Shown here piece after piece: positions 17,425 to 26,677 of a stretch of DNA of 64,000 bases. The position numbers and the translations under genes were made by a program. The DNA comes from CAIRDP01 sp037138335 (GTDB lineage: Bacteria; Bacteroidota; Bacteroidia; Bacteroidales; FEN-979), in contig JBAXIO010000015.1 of assembly GCA_037138335.1 (NCBI GenBank), forward strand, positions 1-64,000, written 5' to 3'. Within the stretch, counting starts at the first letter, position 1, and every line of letters begins with the position of its first letter. Below the pieces are notes generated by a model. The model ran no database searches. It was not told where the DNA came from and worked only from the letters and a program-made list of their open reading frames with translations.

Positions 17425-17976
17425 TTATTTTTTAAATCCTGAAATATCAACTACCGATAACAGGCACTGCCGGTTTTCGCCGGTAACAATACCTTCCATA
17501 TACACAGTGCTTAGCGGATTATGATCATACCCAAGCATCACTTCGCAGGATTCTTTCGCATTACTGGTAAATACGTTATTGAAAAAAGTGTTAAATACGG
17601 ATTGCGATTTTTCGGAAACAAATAGTTTAAAGTTCGCGTTTACCAGACTAAAGCGTTTCTCGCCAAGCATTTCGGCACCAGTGAAGTTCAGGTCGCAGAT
17701 ACTGCCGTCACTTTCGAGTGTAAAATAGCCCATCGGGGAAAAATCGTATAACATGGTATACTTTTTCAGCGCATTTTCTGCAGTTTCATTTGCCTGGCGC
17801 AACTCCTCATTCTGCATTTCCAATTCTATCTGGTGTACCTGCAGTTCATGAAGCAACTTCATAGCGTCGGTCTCTATAACCGGTTTAACTATTTTATCCT
17901 GATTTTTCCTCAGTAGTTCTTCAGCTTTTCTTCTGAGCATCTGTTCATCGGTAAGATTCCTTTTTTCTTTATTCAT
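17425..17976 (-). CDS. PAS domain protein without output domain
   Basis: The 183-aa protein has a charged N-terminal helix, the motif LLHELQVHQIELEMQNEELR (about residues 44-63) and a short coiled coil. A single PAS domain follows (about 70-180, LYDFSPMGYFTLESDG, FTGAEMLGE). The helix motif normally links to a kinase, but no catalytic domain follows. It starts 7 bases after the CheB-CheR-PAS gene and is the last gene of the large leftward operon. It may act as a sensory partner of that protein. Confidence 0.8.
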   Translation of the reverse strand: MNKEKRNLTDEQMLRRKAEELLRKNQDKIVKPVIETDAMKLLHELQVHQIELEMQNEELRQANETAENALKKYTMLYDFSPMGYFTLESDGSICDLNFTGAEMLGEKRFSLVNANFKLFVSEKSQSVFNTFFNNVFTSNAKESCEVMLGYDHNPLSTVYMEGIVTGENRQCLLSVVDISGFKK

Positions 17977-17983
17977 GGCAATA

Positions 17984-20899
17984 TTAGTTTTTAATTTGTA
18001 AAATCATCCCTGCAGCTAATTTCATGTTGTTCAGAAGTATATTTACTGAACAGATCACAATTGGCTTTTTCCCATCGGCGGCTATTAACTGAGTTTTAAA
18101 CTTACCGCCCAATAATGTGTTTTGTAATTTTCTTAAAGCAGTTTCACTCTTTTTTTGATTTTTTTCCGGAATAAAAGTCGGAATAAAGTTTTTGTTTAAA
18201 ATTTCCAAACGCTTAAAACCAAAAAACAGTTCAGCTTCAGGGTTAAACTCCAGTATTTTCAAATCAGTTGATAACTTAATTATTATATCCGAAGATGCAT
18301 TTAACAGCAAACTATTCATTTGTTCTGTTTCATGCAATTTTATTTCCACCTTCTTGAGATCAGAAATGTTGATGAATGTAATGACCAGCCCGTCTATTCT
18401 GTCATCAACGGTGCGGTATGGCATAATTCGAACTGAAAACCAACGTCCGTCTTTAGTAGGGATAGATTTTTGTATGAATATAAGTGTCTTTAAGACTTCG
18501 AGTGAGTCAACTGATAATTCGGGGTAAATAAGGTCAGAAACCAGGTCGGTAAAAGGTCGTCCGATATCGCTTTTTATCAGTTTAAATATTTTGGTTGATT
18601 GAAAAGTAAAACGGCGGATATGCAATTCTTTATCAAGGAACAATGTGGCAATATCAGTGCTGTTAAGAAGGTTTTTCATATCATTGTTCACCTTAGTAAA
18701 ATCATCCACCTTTGACTGCAATTCAGCATTCAGAGTTTGAAGTTCTTCATTCAGGCTTTGCATTTCTTCCTTTGAGCTCGTAAGTTCTTCATTGGTAGAT
18801 TGCAATTCTTCATTGGTAGATTGCAATTCTTCATTCGTGGATTTCAGTTCTTCCTGCGAAGTTTGCATTTCTTCGAAAGTGTCCTGCATCTTTTCACGCG
18901 TATATTTCAGTTCTTTCTCAAGCTCCGATTGCCTGATACTGTGTATGGTTTTATTTTCTTTTTTTGAAGGACGTTTGCTTTCAGGAATATCGGTAAAGAT
19001 GATCATTAACATTCCACTTAATAGTTCCGGCTTCTCAATCCATTGAATGCTGATATTAAAGAAAAGCGTGCCGCCATTTGTGCCTGTTTTCATATTTCGT
19101 AACGAAACAGCTTCTTTTTTCACTACAGCTTTCCGGAAGGCAACATGAAATTCATTACGCAAACCTTCACGTAACATGGCAAAAATATTCATGTTCGCTT
19201 TGCCAACTGCGGGCTCCAGGTATTTTCCCGTATGTCCGCTAACATAAATGATATCCCCATTTTCGTTAACAAGCACACCTGCAGGTGCAAAATGCTGTAA
19301 CAATAGCTGATCGGCAAGTGTTTGAATGTTTATGACTGATCTGGCAGGTGTTTGCTTTTCAATAATATCAGGTTTAGCCTTAGAAAATGCAGCGGGAAAA
19401 TCGAATATTTCTGGGGCCAGGGTAGTGGCAGCCCGTTTGAAAATTTTCATTTTGATATCCAGGGCTGTAAAGAGGTGACTTTGTGTTCCAAGCGTTTCGG
19501 AACTGCCTAAAAACATGATACCATTAGAGTTCAGGCTAAAGTAAAACAGCCCGATCAGTTTTTTTTGCAGCTCGGGTTCCAGGTAAATAAGCAGATTACG
19601 GCATGAAATTATATCGATCTTTGTAAAAGGAGGATGCATTATTATATTGTGTTGAGCAAACACAACTGTTTCCCTTATCTCAGTATTGATAAAATAGCCT
19701 TCTTCGGTAGGCAGGAAAAAGCGATTCAGGCGCTCTGGTGATACATCAGCGGCAATATTTGCAGGGAATATGCCTTTCCTGGCTATCTCTATTGCATCAT
19801 GGTCAAGATCGGTAGCAAAAATCTGCAGTGAAAAGCCTGCATGCGAATTAAATTTTTCAAGCACTTCCTTAAATACTATCGCCAGTGAGTATGCCTCTTC
19901 TCCTGTTGAACAACCAGGTACCCACGCCCTTAGTATTGAACCTGGTGGCATGTTTGAAATAATATCGGGTATAACCGTTTCTTTCAATTTTTCCCATGTG
20001 GCAGGATCGCGAAAGAAGTTAGTAACGCCGATCATTAATTCCTTGAAAAGTATATCAATTTCTTTAGGATTTTCCTGTAAAAAATGGACATACGATGAAA
20101 TCTTGTCAATTTTATGGACCCCCATACGTCTTTCGATACGACGATTTATCGTATTTTTTTTATACTGGGAAAAGTCGTTTCCTGTATAGGTCCGAAGCAG
20201 TATTATTATCTTCTCAAGAGAGCTTATATCTTTAATATCAATATTCAGACCTGATTTGATAAGAGGAATATGCTTAAGGAATTCAAGGAGCCTCGACGGT
20301 AACACGTTGGCAGGAGCAACAATATCCACCAAAACGGAATCTATCGCATTGCGGGGCATGCTGTCGAACTTTGCATTGGAAGGTTCCTGTACCATCACAA
20401 TTCCGTTCTTTTCTTTTATAGCGCGGATTCCAATACTTCCATCGGAACCCATACCTGAAAGAATAAGACCTATGCTTCGTTCCTTCTGGTCATCGGCAAG
20501 GGCACGAAAGAAAAAATCGATCGGAAGCCGCATTCCCCTTGCTTCCAATGGTTCAAAGAGGTGAAGCACCCCTTTTAATATTGACATTGTTTTGTTTGGA
20601 GGAATCACATACACGCAGTCAGGCTTTACTTCCATACGGTCTTTCACCTGAAAAACCTTCATTTTTGTAATTCGCTGGAGTAACTCAGGCAACATGCCTT
20701 TCTGTGTGGGATCCAGGTGCTGGATAACAACAAAGGCTATCCTGCTGTTTTCAGGGACATAACCAAGAAATTGTTCCAGGGCTTCCAATCCTCCGGCTGA
20801 TGCTCCAATCCCTACTATTGGAAATTTATCAGGATCCAACTCAGAGATTTGTGCTTTTAAGGATGTGCCAGGTTTCAACCTATTGGTTTTCACAAGCAT
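17984..20899 (-). CDS. CheB-CheR-coiled coil-PAS-PAS fusion signalling protein
   Basis: A 971-aa multidomain protein. The CheB-like methylesterase spans about 25-205 with the catalytic triad intact (Ser34 in GIGASAGGLEA, His61 in VIQHLDP, Asp153 in GMGSDGSIG). The CheR-like methyltransferase spans about 225-490 (GVTNFFRDP, WVPGCSTGEEAYSLAI, FATDLDHDAIEIARKGIFP, ISCRNLLIYL). A long coiled coil covers about 650-735 and carries near-exact STNEELQ heptads. Two PAS-like domains end the protein. No kinase domain follows, unlike many relatives, and no chemotaxis receptors are nearby. The substrate of the methylation cycle is unknown; a role in stress signalling is inferred from the operon. Confidence 0.88.
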   Translation of the reverse strand: MLVKTNRLKPGTSLKAQISELDPDKFPIVGIGASAGGLEALEQFLGYVPENSRIAFVVIQHLDPTQKGMLPELLQRITKMKVFQVKDRMEVKPDCVYVIPPNKTMSILKGVLHLFEPLEARGMRLPIDFFFRALADDQKERSIGLILSGMGSDGSIGIRAIKEKNGIVMVQEPSNAKFDSMPRNAIDSVLVDIVAPANVLPSRLLEFLKHIPLIKSGLNIDIKDISSLEKIIILLRTYTGNDFSQYKKNTINRRIERRMGVHKIDKISSYVHFLQENPKEIDILFKELMIGVTNFFRDPATWEKLKETVIPDIISNMPPGSILRAWVPGCSTGEEAYSLAIVFKEVLEKFNSHAGFSLQIFATDLDHDAIEIARKGIFPANIAADVSPERLNRFFLPTEEGYFINTEIRETVVFAQHNIIMHPPFTKIDIISCRNLLIYLEPELQKKLIGLFYFSLNSNGIMFLGSSETLGTQSHLFTALDIKMKIFKRAATTLAPEIFDFPAAFSKAKPDIIEKQTPARSVINIQTLADQLLLQHFAPAGVLVNENGDIIYVSGHTGKYLEPAVGKANMNIFAMLREGLRNEFHVAFRKAVVKKEAVSLRNMKTGTNGGTLFFNISIQWIEKPELLSGMLMIIFTDIPESKRPSKKENKTIHSIRQSELEKELKYTREKMQDTFEEMQTSQEELKSTNEELQSTNEELQSTNEELTSSKEEMQSLNEELQTLNAELQSKVDDFTKVNNDMKNLLNSTDIATLFLDKELHIRRFTFQSTKIFKLIKSDIGRPFTDLVSDLIYPELSVDSLEVLKTLIFIQKSIPTKDGRWFSVRIMPYRTVDDRIDGLVITFINISDLKKVEIKLHETEQMNSLLLNASSDIIIKLSTDLKILEFNPEAELFFGFKRLEILNKNFIPTFIPEKNQKKSETALRKLQNTLLGGKFKTQLIAADGKKPIVICSVNILLNNMKLAAGMILQIKN
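18785..18826 (+). repeat. Two perfect 21-bp tandem repeats inside the coiled-coil region
   Basis: Positions 18785-18805 and 18806-18826 are identical, and 18827-18847 is a diverged third copy. On the coding (minus) strand each unit encodes one heptad, ELQSTNE. The repeat reflects growth of the coiled coil between CheR and PAS. It is not a CRISPR or mobile feature. Confidence 0.85.
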
Positions 20900-20943
20900 T
20901 TGGTTAATTATCTGTAAATATCGGAATTAATTGAACACTGATG

Positions 20944-23487
20944 CTATATATGTTTTTGTTTAAACAGCTTATATATTTCGAACCAGGCAATGCTGATTAT
21001 TCCGGCTGAACTGCAGACGACGATATTTAGCCACGAAAGTTTCTGGAACTGGAATAAATTCAGAAAGAACGTGATATTTAAAATCAAAGCCAGGAAAAGG
21101 ATGGCTCCGCCTGTAACCCATAATACCGCTTTGTTTGGTGTTGCAATAATCCTGAAAATATTGTCGGTCCATGACCTGTTCGTTAGTATGACAGAGATGT
21201 TTGAAACAATCAGGGTAATAAAAGCCATAGCCCGTACTTCCTTTGCCTGGTATCCAAAGTGAAGGCCAAGGAGGTAAACAGTAAGGGTTATAATGAGAAT
21301 AACCGCACCTTGGAGGCAGCTGAATATGATTTTTTTAAGTCCAAAAAAAGCTTCATCGAACTTCCTTGGTGGCCGGTTCATTAAATTTACCTCTTCTTTT
21401 TCGGCTTCAAAGATGATGGAACATGCGGGGTCAATGATCAATTCAAGAAAAACGATATGCACAGGCCATAAGATCAGTGGAAAATTTCCAAGTAAAATCG
21501 GAATTAACGATAAGCCGGCAATGGGCACGTGTATGGCAAAAGTATATCCGAACGCTTTCTGAAGGTTATCAAAAATGCGTCTTCCCATTCTGATTGCGCC
21601 TACGATGGATGAAAAATTATCGTCCATCAGGACCAGGGAAGAAGCTTCTCTCGCGACATCGGTGCCCTTTGCACCCATCGCGATCCCTATATTTGCCGAT
21701 TTCAGAGCAGGGGCATCATTGATTCCATCTCCTGTCATCGCAACAATTTCATTATTTTTTTTCAGGGCGATTACGATTTTCAGTTTTTGTTCAGGGACCA
21801 CCCTGGCAAAAACGTTGATCTTTTTTATCCTTTCGCATAATTCATCATCAGGCATCGACTGTAATTCCATGCCTGTGATGCATGCATCCGGATTTTCCAG
21901 GCCTATTTCCCGGGCGATATATTTGGCGGTTACCGGGTAATCACCGGTAATCATTATCACCCTGATACCTGCTTTATAACATTCGCTTACCGATTGTTTT
22001 ACATTTTCACGTATAGGATCACTCAGCCCTATCAGTCCGATAAAATCAAACGTAAAGTCATGTTGAATCTCAGGTAACCCAATATTGTTGATTTTTGCCT
22101 TTGCTACACCCAGTACTCTTAATCCGTCCCCGGCTAATTCCTCTACAGCAGATATCATGCGCTTCCTGTCATCGGCTTTTAAATGACAAAGTTCAAAAAT
22201 AGCTTCCGGTGCTCCTTTTGCTGCTATAATTTTTTCACCTGTGCCTTTAAGTGAAAAAACCCGTGACATCGCCAGTAACTCTCTGGAAAGAGGGTATTCC
22301 TTGATCATTTCCCAGTTCTTGTGGATGTGTTCCGTCCCTTTCAGGTGCAAATCCCCCATACCTAGAATTGCCTTTTCCATGGGATCATAAGGATTGGTTT
22401 GACTTGACAGGATGCCATATTCAATAATTTCATGGAACCCGTGATTCAACTCTTTTTCCTTTGCAATATCCATAAATCCTTTTCCGTTGAACAACCTTGT
22501 AACGGTCATTTTATTTTGGGTGAGGGTACCTGTTTTGTCGGTACAAAGAACTGTAGCCGAACCAAGAGTTTCGATGGCAGAAGGTTTGCGTGTTAACACT
22601 TTTAACCTGGACATTCGCCATGCGCCAAGGGCCATGAATACGGTTAGAATCACAGGGAATTCTTCGGGCAGCACTGCCATCGCAAGGGTAATCCCGGCTA
22701 AAAACCCATTTAGCAGACTTCCGCGCGTAAGAGTATAAGCTACTATTACCAGAATACAAAGAACAGCAGAAATGATCGTAAGTTTCTTCACCAGCGACCC
22801 CATTTCTTTTTTTAGCCGGGTGGGTTCTTCCTTGATTCCCTCCAACGCTTTCCCGATTTTCCCTATTTCAGTATTGATACCAATATTTGATACCCTCGCA
22901 AAGCCATTGCCCTGAACGATCATAGATCCGGAATAGACGAAAGGCAGATCATCGCCACCTGGTTGACTGTTTTTTTCAACCCCATCCCAATCGCTTTTCC
23001 TGACAGGTACAGGTTCGCCTGTAAGTAGTGATTCATCAGCAAGTAAATTGACCGAATCCAAAACAGTCGCATCTGCAGGAACACGGTCGCCTTCCTGCAA
23101 CACAATAATATCGCCGGTTACAACTGCATTACCGGCAATCCTTATTCCCGCTCCGTCCCTGATTACCAAAGCCCGCGGGCTCGCCAGGTCCTTTAAAGCA
23201 TTGAGGGCTTTTTCGGTCTTCTTCTCCTGGAAGAACTCAATACCCATGATAACGAAGACAAAACCAAGAAGCATCAACCCTCCCTGTAAGTCACCCATTA
23301 CAAGGTATAGCGCCCCGCATGCTACTAAAAGTACAAACATGGGTTCTTTAACAACACTTAATGCAATGGAGAAATAATTCTTAGGTTTTGAAGAAGGCAG
23401 ACTGTTGTATCCTTCCGTTCGTAATTTTTCCTCAACCTGGCTTGAGGTTAATCCCTTGTATTTTTCTGAAGCAAGGTTTAAGTTCAA
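20944..23487 (-). CDS. P-type cation-transporting ATPase (P2-like, PEEFP subgroup)
   Basis: The 847-aa protein has an N-terminal cation-ATPase domain (LTSSQVEEKLRTEGYNSLP), the actuator LLTGEPV, phosphorylation site Asp317 in CTDKTGTLT and the hinge TGDGINDAPALK. About ten membrane helices are expected. Overall it resembles Ca2+-type ATPases. However, helix 4 reads PEEFP (274-278) rather than PEGLP, and helix 6 reads ELIIDPACS, so the ion is uncertain. It lies between YihY and CheB-CheR in the large stress operon, which suggests control of ion balance during stress. Confidence 0.88.
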   Translation of the reverse strand: MNLNLASEKYKGLTSSQVEEKLRTEGYNSLPSSKPKNYFSIALSVVKEPMFVLLVACGALYLVMGDLQGGLMLLGFVFVIMGIEFFQEKKTEKALNALKDLASPRALVIRDGAGIRIAGNAVVTGDIIVLQEGDRVPADATVLDSVNLLADESLLTGEPVPVRKSDWDGVEKNSQPGGDDLPFVYSGSMIVQGNGFARVSNIGINTEIGKIGKALEGIKEEPTRLKKEMGSLVKKLTIISAVLCILVIVAYTLTRGSLLNGFLAGITLAMAVLPEEFPVILTVFMALGAWRMSRLKVLTRKPSAIETLGSATVLCTDKTGTLTQNKMTVTRLFNGKGFMDIAKEKELNHGFHEIIEYGILSSQTNPYDPMEKAILGMGDLHLKGTEHIHKNWEMIKEYPLSRELLAMSRVFSLKGTGEKIIAAKGAPEAIFELCHLKADDRKRMISAVEELAGDGLRVLGVAKAKINNIGLPEIQHDFTFDFIGLIGLSDPIRENVKQSVSECYKAGIRVIMITGDYPVTAKYIAREIGLENPDACITGMELQSMPDDELCERIKKINVFARVVPEQKLKIVIALKKNNEIVAMTGDGINDAPALKSANIGIAMGAKGTDVAREASSLVLMDDNFSSIVGAIRMGRRIFDNLQKAFGYTFAIHVPIAGLSLIPILLGNFPLILWPVHIVFLELIIDPACSIIFEAEKEEVNLMNRPPRKFDEAFFGLKKIIFSCLQGAVILIITLTVYLLGLHFGYQAKEVRAMAFITLIVSNISVILTNRSWTDNIFRIIATPNKAVLWVTGGAILFLALILNITFFLNLFQFQKLSWLNIVVCSSAGIISIAWFEIYKLFKQKHI

Positions 23488-23514
23488 GTAGTTACTTTTT
23501 GAAGGTTAATAATA

Positions 23515-24453
23515 TCAGGAAAGATCCTTTTGGTCCTGGGTTAAATTTGTTTCAATCATTATCTTTTTGCTTTGAACAGCATACTCTTTTGGAGTTATTT
23601 TTTGCCCGTAAGTTTGTGCGTAAACATTGGTGAATTCAGCTCCGAAATAGAGGATAATAGCTGAATAATATACCCAGGCAAAAATCAGGATAATAGAACC
23701 GGCAGCCCCGTAAACCGAAGCGATGTCATATTTCCCCAGGTAAAAACTGATTACGAATTTGCCTAGCATGAAAAGAAAGGCTGTAAAAGATGCCCCAATG
23801 ATGCAATCGCGAAAGGCTATCTTCCCATCAGGCAAAGTTTTAAATATGAAGGTGAATAACAGTGTAATAATAATGAAACCAAGAAGGGCATTGATGGTAA
23901 ATAATAGAATAAAATAATCCTGCGGAAAGAAGAGCGACAAATGTTTGTTTAGGATATCAATTATTGAATTTATTATTAAACCAACCAGTAATAAAAACCC
24001 GACCGAGCCAATCATGGATAATGACATGATACGGTTGTATAAAAACTTTATTAAACCGTGTTTCGGTTTTGCCTTTATGCCCCAGATGTAGTTCACCGAG
24101 ACCTGGATTTCGGCAAACACACTCGAGGCCCCGATCAGTAAAACTACAACACCAGCAGCCGTCGCAAATGCATTACTGCTTGAAAGTTTGACATTTTTTA
24201 TTATTTCCTGGATCTGCAGAGCGGCGCCGTTTCCTACCAGGCCGTTGATCTGGCCGAAAATTGCACCTTTCACTGCATCCTCGCCGAAGAATATTCCGCT
24301 CAGCGAAATAATGATAATAAGCAAAGGTGGTAAAGAAAAGATTGTGTAATATGATAACGCTGCACTTAATTGGAGAACATTGTCATCTATAAAACCTTTA
24401 AAGGTTTCTTTGAAAAGATGAACCGTTTTTTTTAAAAAACTTTTTATCTGCAT
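23515..24453 (-). CDS. YihY/BrkB family membrane protein
   Basis: The 312-aa protein starts with a cytosolic helix containing FKGFIDDNVLQLSAALSYYT. About six membrane helices follow, with family patterns SLPPLLIIIISL, NYIWGIKAKPK, LPDGKIAFRDCIIGA and YGAAGSIILIFAWVYYSAII. This family was once misnamed RNase BN; its transport or structural role is unknown. One base separates it from the glycosyltransferase gene upstream. Confidence 0.88.
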   Translation of the reverse strand: MQIKSFLKKTVHLFKETFKGFIDDNVLQLSAALSYYTIFSLPPLLIIIISLSGIFFGEDAVKGAIFGQINGLVGNGAALQIQEIIKNVKLSSSNAFATAAGVVVLLIGASSVFAEIQVSVNYIWGIKAKPKHGLIKFLYNRIMSLSMIGSVGFLLLVGLIINSIIDILNKHLSLFFPQDYFILLFTINALLGFIIITLLFTFIFKTLPDGKIAFRDCIIGASFTAFLFMLGKFVISFYLGKYDIASVYGAAGSIILIFAWVYYSAIILYFGAEFTNVYAQTYGQKITPKEYAVQSKKIMIETNLTQDQKDLS

Positions 24454-24454
24454 T

Positions 24455-26677
24455 TCAGCAATGCTTCTTTTCCATCGTTAATCTTGCCATAAGGTAACTT
24501 ACCGTTGACTCGGCACCCTGGTTCAGGTTCACATGGGTTTCCTCAAGCCCATCGTAGCACCCGCCTGTACACGGATTGTAAATAATCTGGTGCAGTCGGT
24601 TATTCCCTAAGAACCAGTTAAATGCCGTTACCATCTTCTCATGGTAATCTTCGTTCCTGAAAGCAAGGTAAAATTTGTTTAATGTCATTATCGTATAGGC
24701 CACATCAATGGGCTGTTCACCAAAATGCCCTGCCACCTCTCCCTTTTGCAGCCAGTTCTTATTTGAAATTACTTCAATCCCGTTTTCATTAAAGATCTGT
24801 GAAAGCAGAAAATTCAGAGACGATATGGCAACATCTTTATAGATTGTTTCCCCTGTGAGCAACCAGGCATATAACATAGCCTCAGGTAAAATGCTGTTCG
24901 CATAGGTAAGATATGCCTCGAACCATTCCCATGTTTTATTCGATTCATGCTTGTACATCTGCACTAAACGGTTGGCAAATGTTTGTATAAGACTCAGGTT
25001 CCCTGCCGACATATCGGCAATTTCATAATAGTACAAACCTTTAATCGCAAAAGCCATGGCCCTGGTTGAATGAACAGCGCCCATGTGAAACAAGGTGTTC
25101 TTAATAATGGCTGCAGTTTCTGCCAGGATATCAGCAGGCACCAGGCCATTCATCGACATCAGATATCCCATGGCCCACAAAGCTCTTCCATTGGCATCAT
25201 CTAAATTAACTTCCTGGTTTTGAATTGTAAACCTGTTGTCCCTGTCAACATAATTCAAAAACATACCATCGGGCTGCACGCAAAATTTGATAAAGTTGAA
25301 ATATTTCAGAATGTATGGAATAATAGTTTCATCACCGGTATGTCTTAAATACATACACGTGGCTACCAATGCCCTGGCATTATCATCGAGGGTATACCCG
25401 GAACGGAGATCGGGTTGATTGATTTTTGAGAACTGAATCATCCCGGTCCTTGTCGTCAGCTGCTTCAAATGATCAAGGTTGATGGCAGGCAGCTTATACT
25501 TCAACGTGATCCTGGCACCGGTAATTTTTTCAAACAACATAGCATGCGCAACAGCAGAATTTTCCCAGACCGTAGATACGATTTTTTCCAAAGTATTAGA
25601 ACTGAGATTCCTTCGTAAAGGTTCATCATTCAGCAAGCTTAGAACTCCTTTGGCTAACTGTTGTGAGTTGCGAAAATCAAATATAATTCCTGTTTCTTCA
25701 GTCAGGACTTCCATGGCATGAGGTATAGGCGTGGAAATAATAGGGCAGGCACAACTCATGGCATAAACGAATGTTCCGCTTACAGCCTGGTTAGGGTCAT
25801 TTGATGTAAAAAGGTAAATGTCGGTGAGTTGAAGATATTCGAGCAGTTCGGGCAATGCCAGGTATTTATTAATGAAAATCACATGACCCTGAAGGGAATA
25901 TTGCTTTACTTTTAGTTCCAGGCTTTCCCTGTATCGTTCTCCTTCAGCCTTAATCACTTCCGGATGAGTTTTACCAATTATAAGAAATACCACTTCAGGA
26001 CTTTGACTGATAATGGCAGGTAATGCTTCAAGGGTAGTCTCAATGCTTTTCCCGGAACTGATAAGACCGAATGTTGTAAGAACTTTCCGGTTCTTCAGGC
26101 CATATTTCACCTTCAGAAACCTTTCACTTAAATGCGGAACCAAATGTGTGCCATGGGCAATGACTTTTATCTTCTGCTTTGGAACGCCATAGTCATCTGT
26201 TAACACCCGGGCAGAAGTATTGGTCATTACCACAATTGAATCGCAAACAGCAGCAATTTTTTTTATTTTAAATTGTAATTGAATGTCAGGATGAGGAAGT
26301 ATTGTATGAAAAACGATAACAACCGGCTTTTTGAGTTCACACAGGAATTGCAGAAATGTATATTCCTGTTTTCTGAAAAAACCAAATTCATGCTGTATCA
26401 GGACGATTTTAATTCGGTTGTCATTATTAATATTAATTGCCAGTTCTTTATATCTTGAAGCTATTGATGTCTTAAGAGTATATTTGACTTCACGCGTGTA
26501 TGTATAATTTGTATCTGTCGATTCCAGTGCACATACTTTTATGGAGAAAGAGTCACGGAATTTATTATTCAGGGCCGATATCAGATCATGCGAATAAGTA
26601 GCTATTCCGCATTCTCTTGGAGGATAGGAAGTAATAAATAAAATCTCAGACAGGGCGTTTCTCATCTTTTGCGACAT
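24455..26677 (-). CDS. GT4-type glycosyltransferase fused to an (alpha/alpha) barrel domain
   Basis: The 740-aa protein has two parts. Residues about 10-380 form a GT4 glycosyltransferase (FITSYPPRECGIATYSHDL at the donor/acceptor cleft, VIAHGTHLVP, TFGLISSGKSIETTLEALP, then a late E-x7-E-like region ending ETGIIFD). Residues about 400-735 form an all-helical barrel with aromatic and acidic clusters (GYTLDDNARALVA, LDDANGRALWA, TWEWFEAYLTYANS), resembling (alpha/alpha)6 carbohydrate-active folds. The pairing with a GH130 gene, which it overlaps by 32 bases, suggests synthesis and turnover of a mannose-type oligosaccharide. The exact sugar is unknown. Confidence 0.8.
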   Translation of the reverse strand: MSQKMRNALSEILFITSYPPRECGIATYSHDLISALNNKFRDSFSIKVCALESTDTNYTYTREVKYTLKTSIASRYKELAININNDNRIKIVLIQHEFGFFRKQEYTFLQFLCELKKPVVIVFHTILPHPDIQLQFKIKKIAAVCDSIVVMTNTSARVLTDDYGVPKQKIKVIAHGTHLVPHLSERFLKVKYGLKNRKVLTTFGLISSGKSIETTLEALPAIISQSPEVVFLIIGKTHPEVIKAEGERYRESLELKVKQYSLQGHVIFINKYLALPELLEYLQLTDIYLFTSNDPNQAVSGTFVYAMSCACPIISTPIPHAMEVLTEETGIIFDFRNSQQLAKGVLSLLNDEPLRRNLSSNTLEKIVSTVWENSAVAHAMLFEKITGARITLKYKLPAINLDHLKQLTTRTGMIQFSKINQPDLRSGYTLDDNARALVATCMYLRHTGDETIIPYILKYFNFIKFCVQPDGMFLNYVDRDNRFTIQNQEVNLDDANGRALWAMGYLMSMNGLVPADILAETAAIIKNTLFHMGAVHSTRAMAFAIKGLYYYEIADMSAGNLSLIQTFANRLVQMYKHESNKTWEWFEAYLTYANSILPEAMLYAWLLTGETIYKDVAISSLNFLLSQIFNENGIEVISNKNWLQKGEVAGHFGEQPIDVAYTIMTLNKFYLAFRNEDYHEKMVTAFNWFLGNNRLHQIIYNPCTGGCYDGLEETHVNLNQGAESTVSYLMARLTMEKKHC

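Noticed and set aside
18785..18847. Tandem repeats considered as a CRISPR or mobile repeat
   Set aside because: Units are contiguous without spacers and in frame with a coiled-coil heptad. They are protein repeats.
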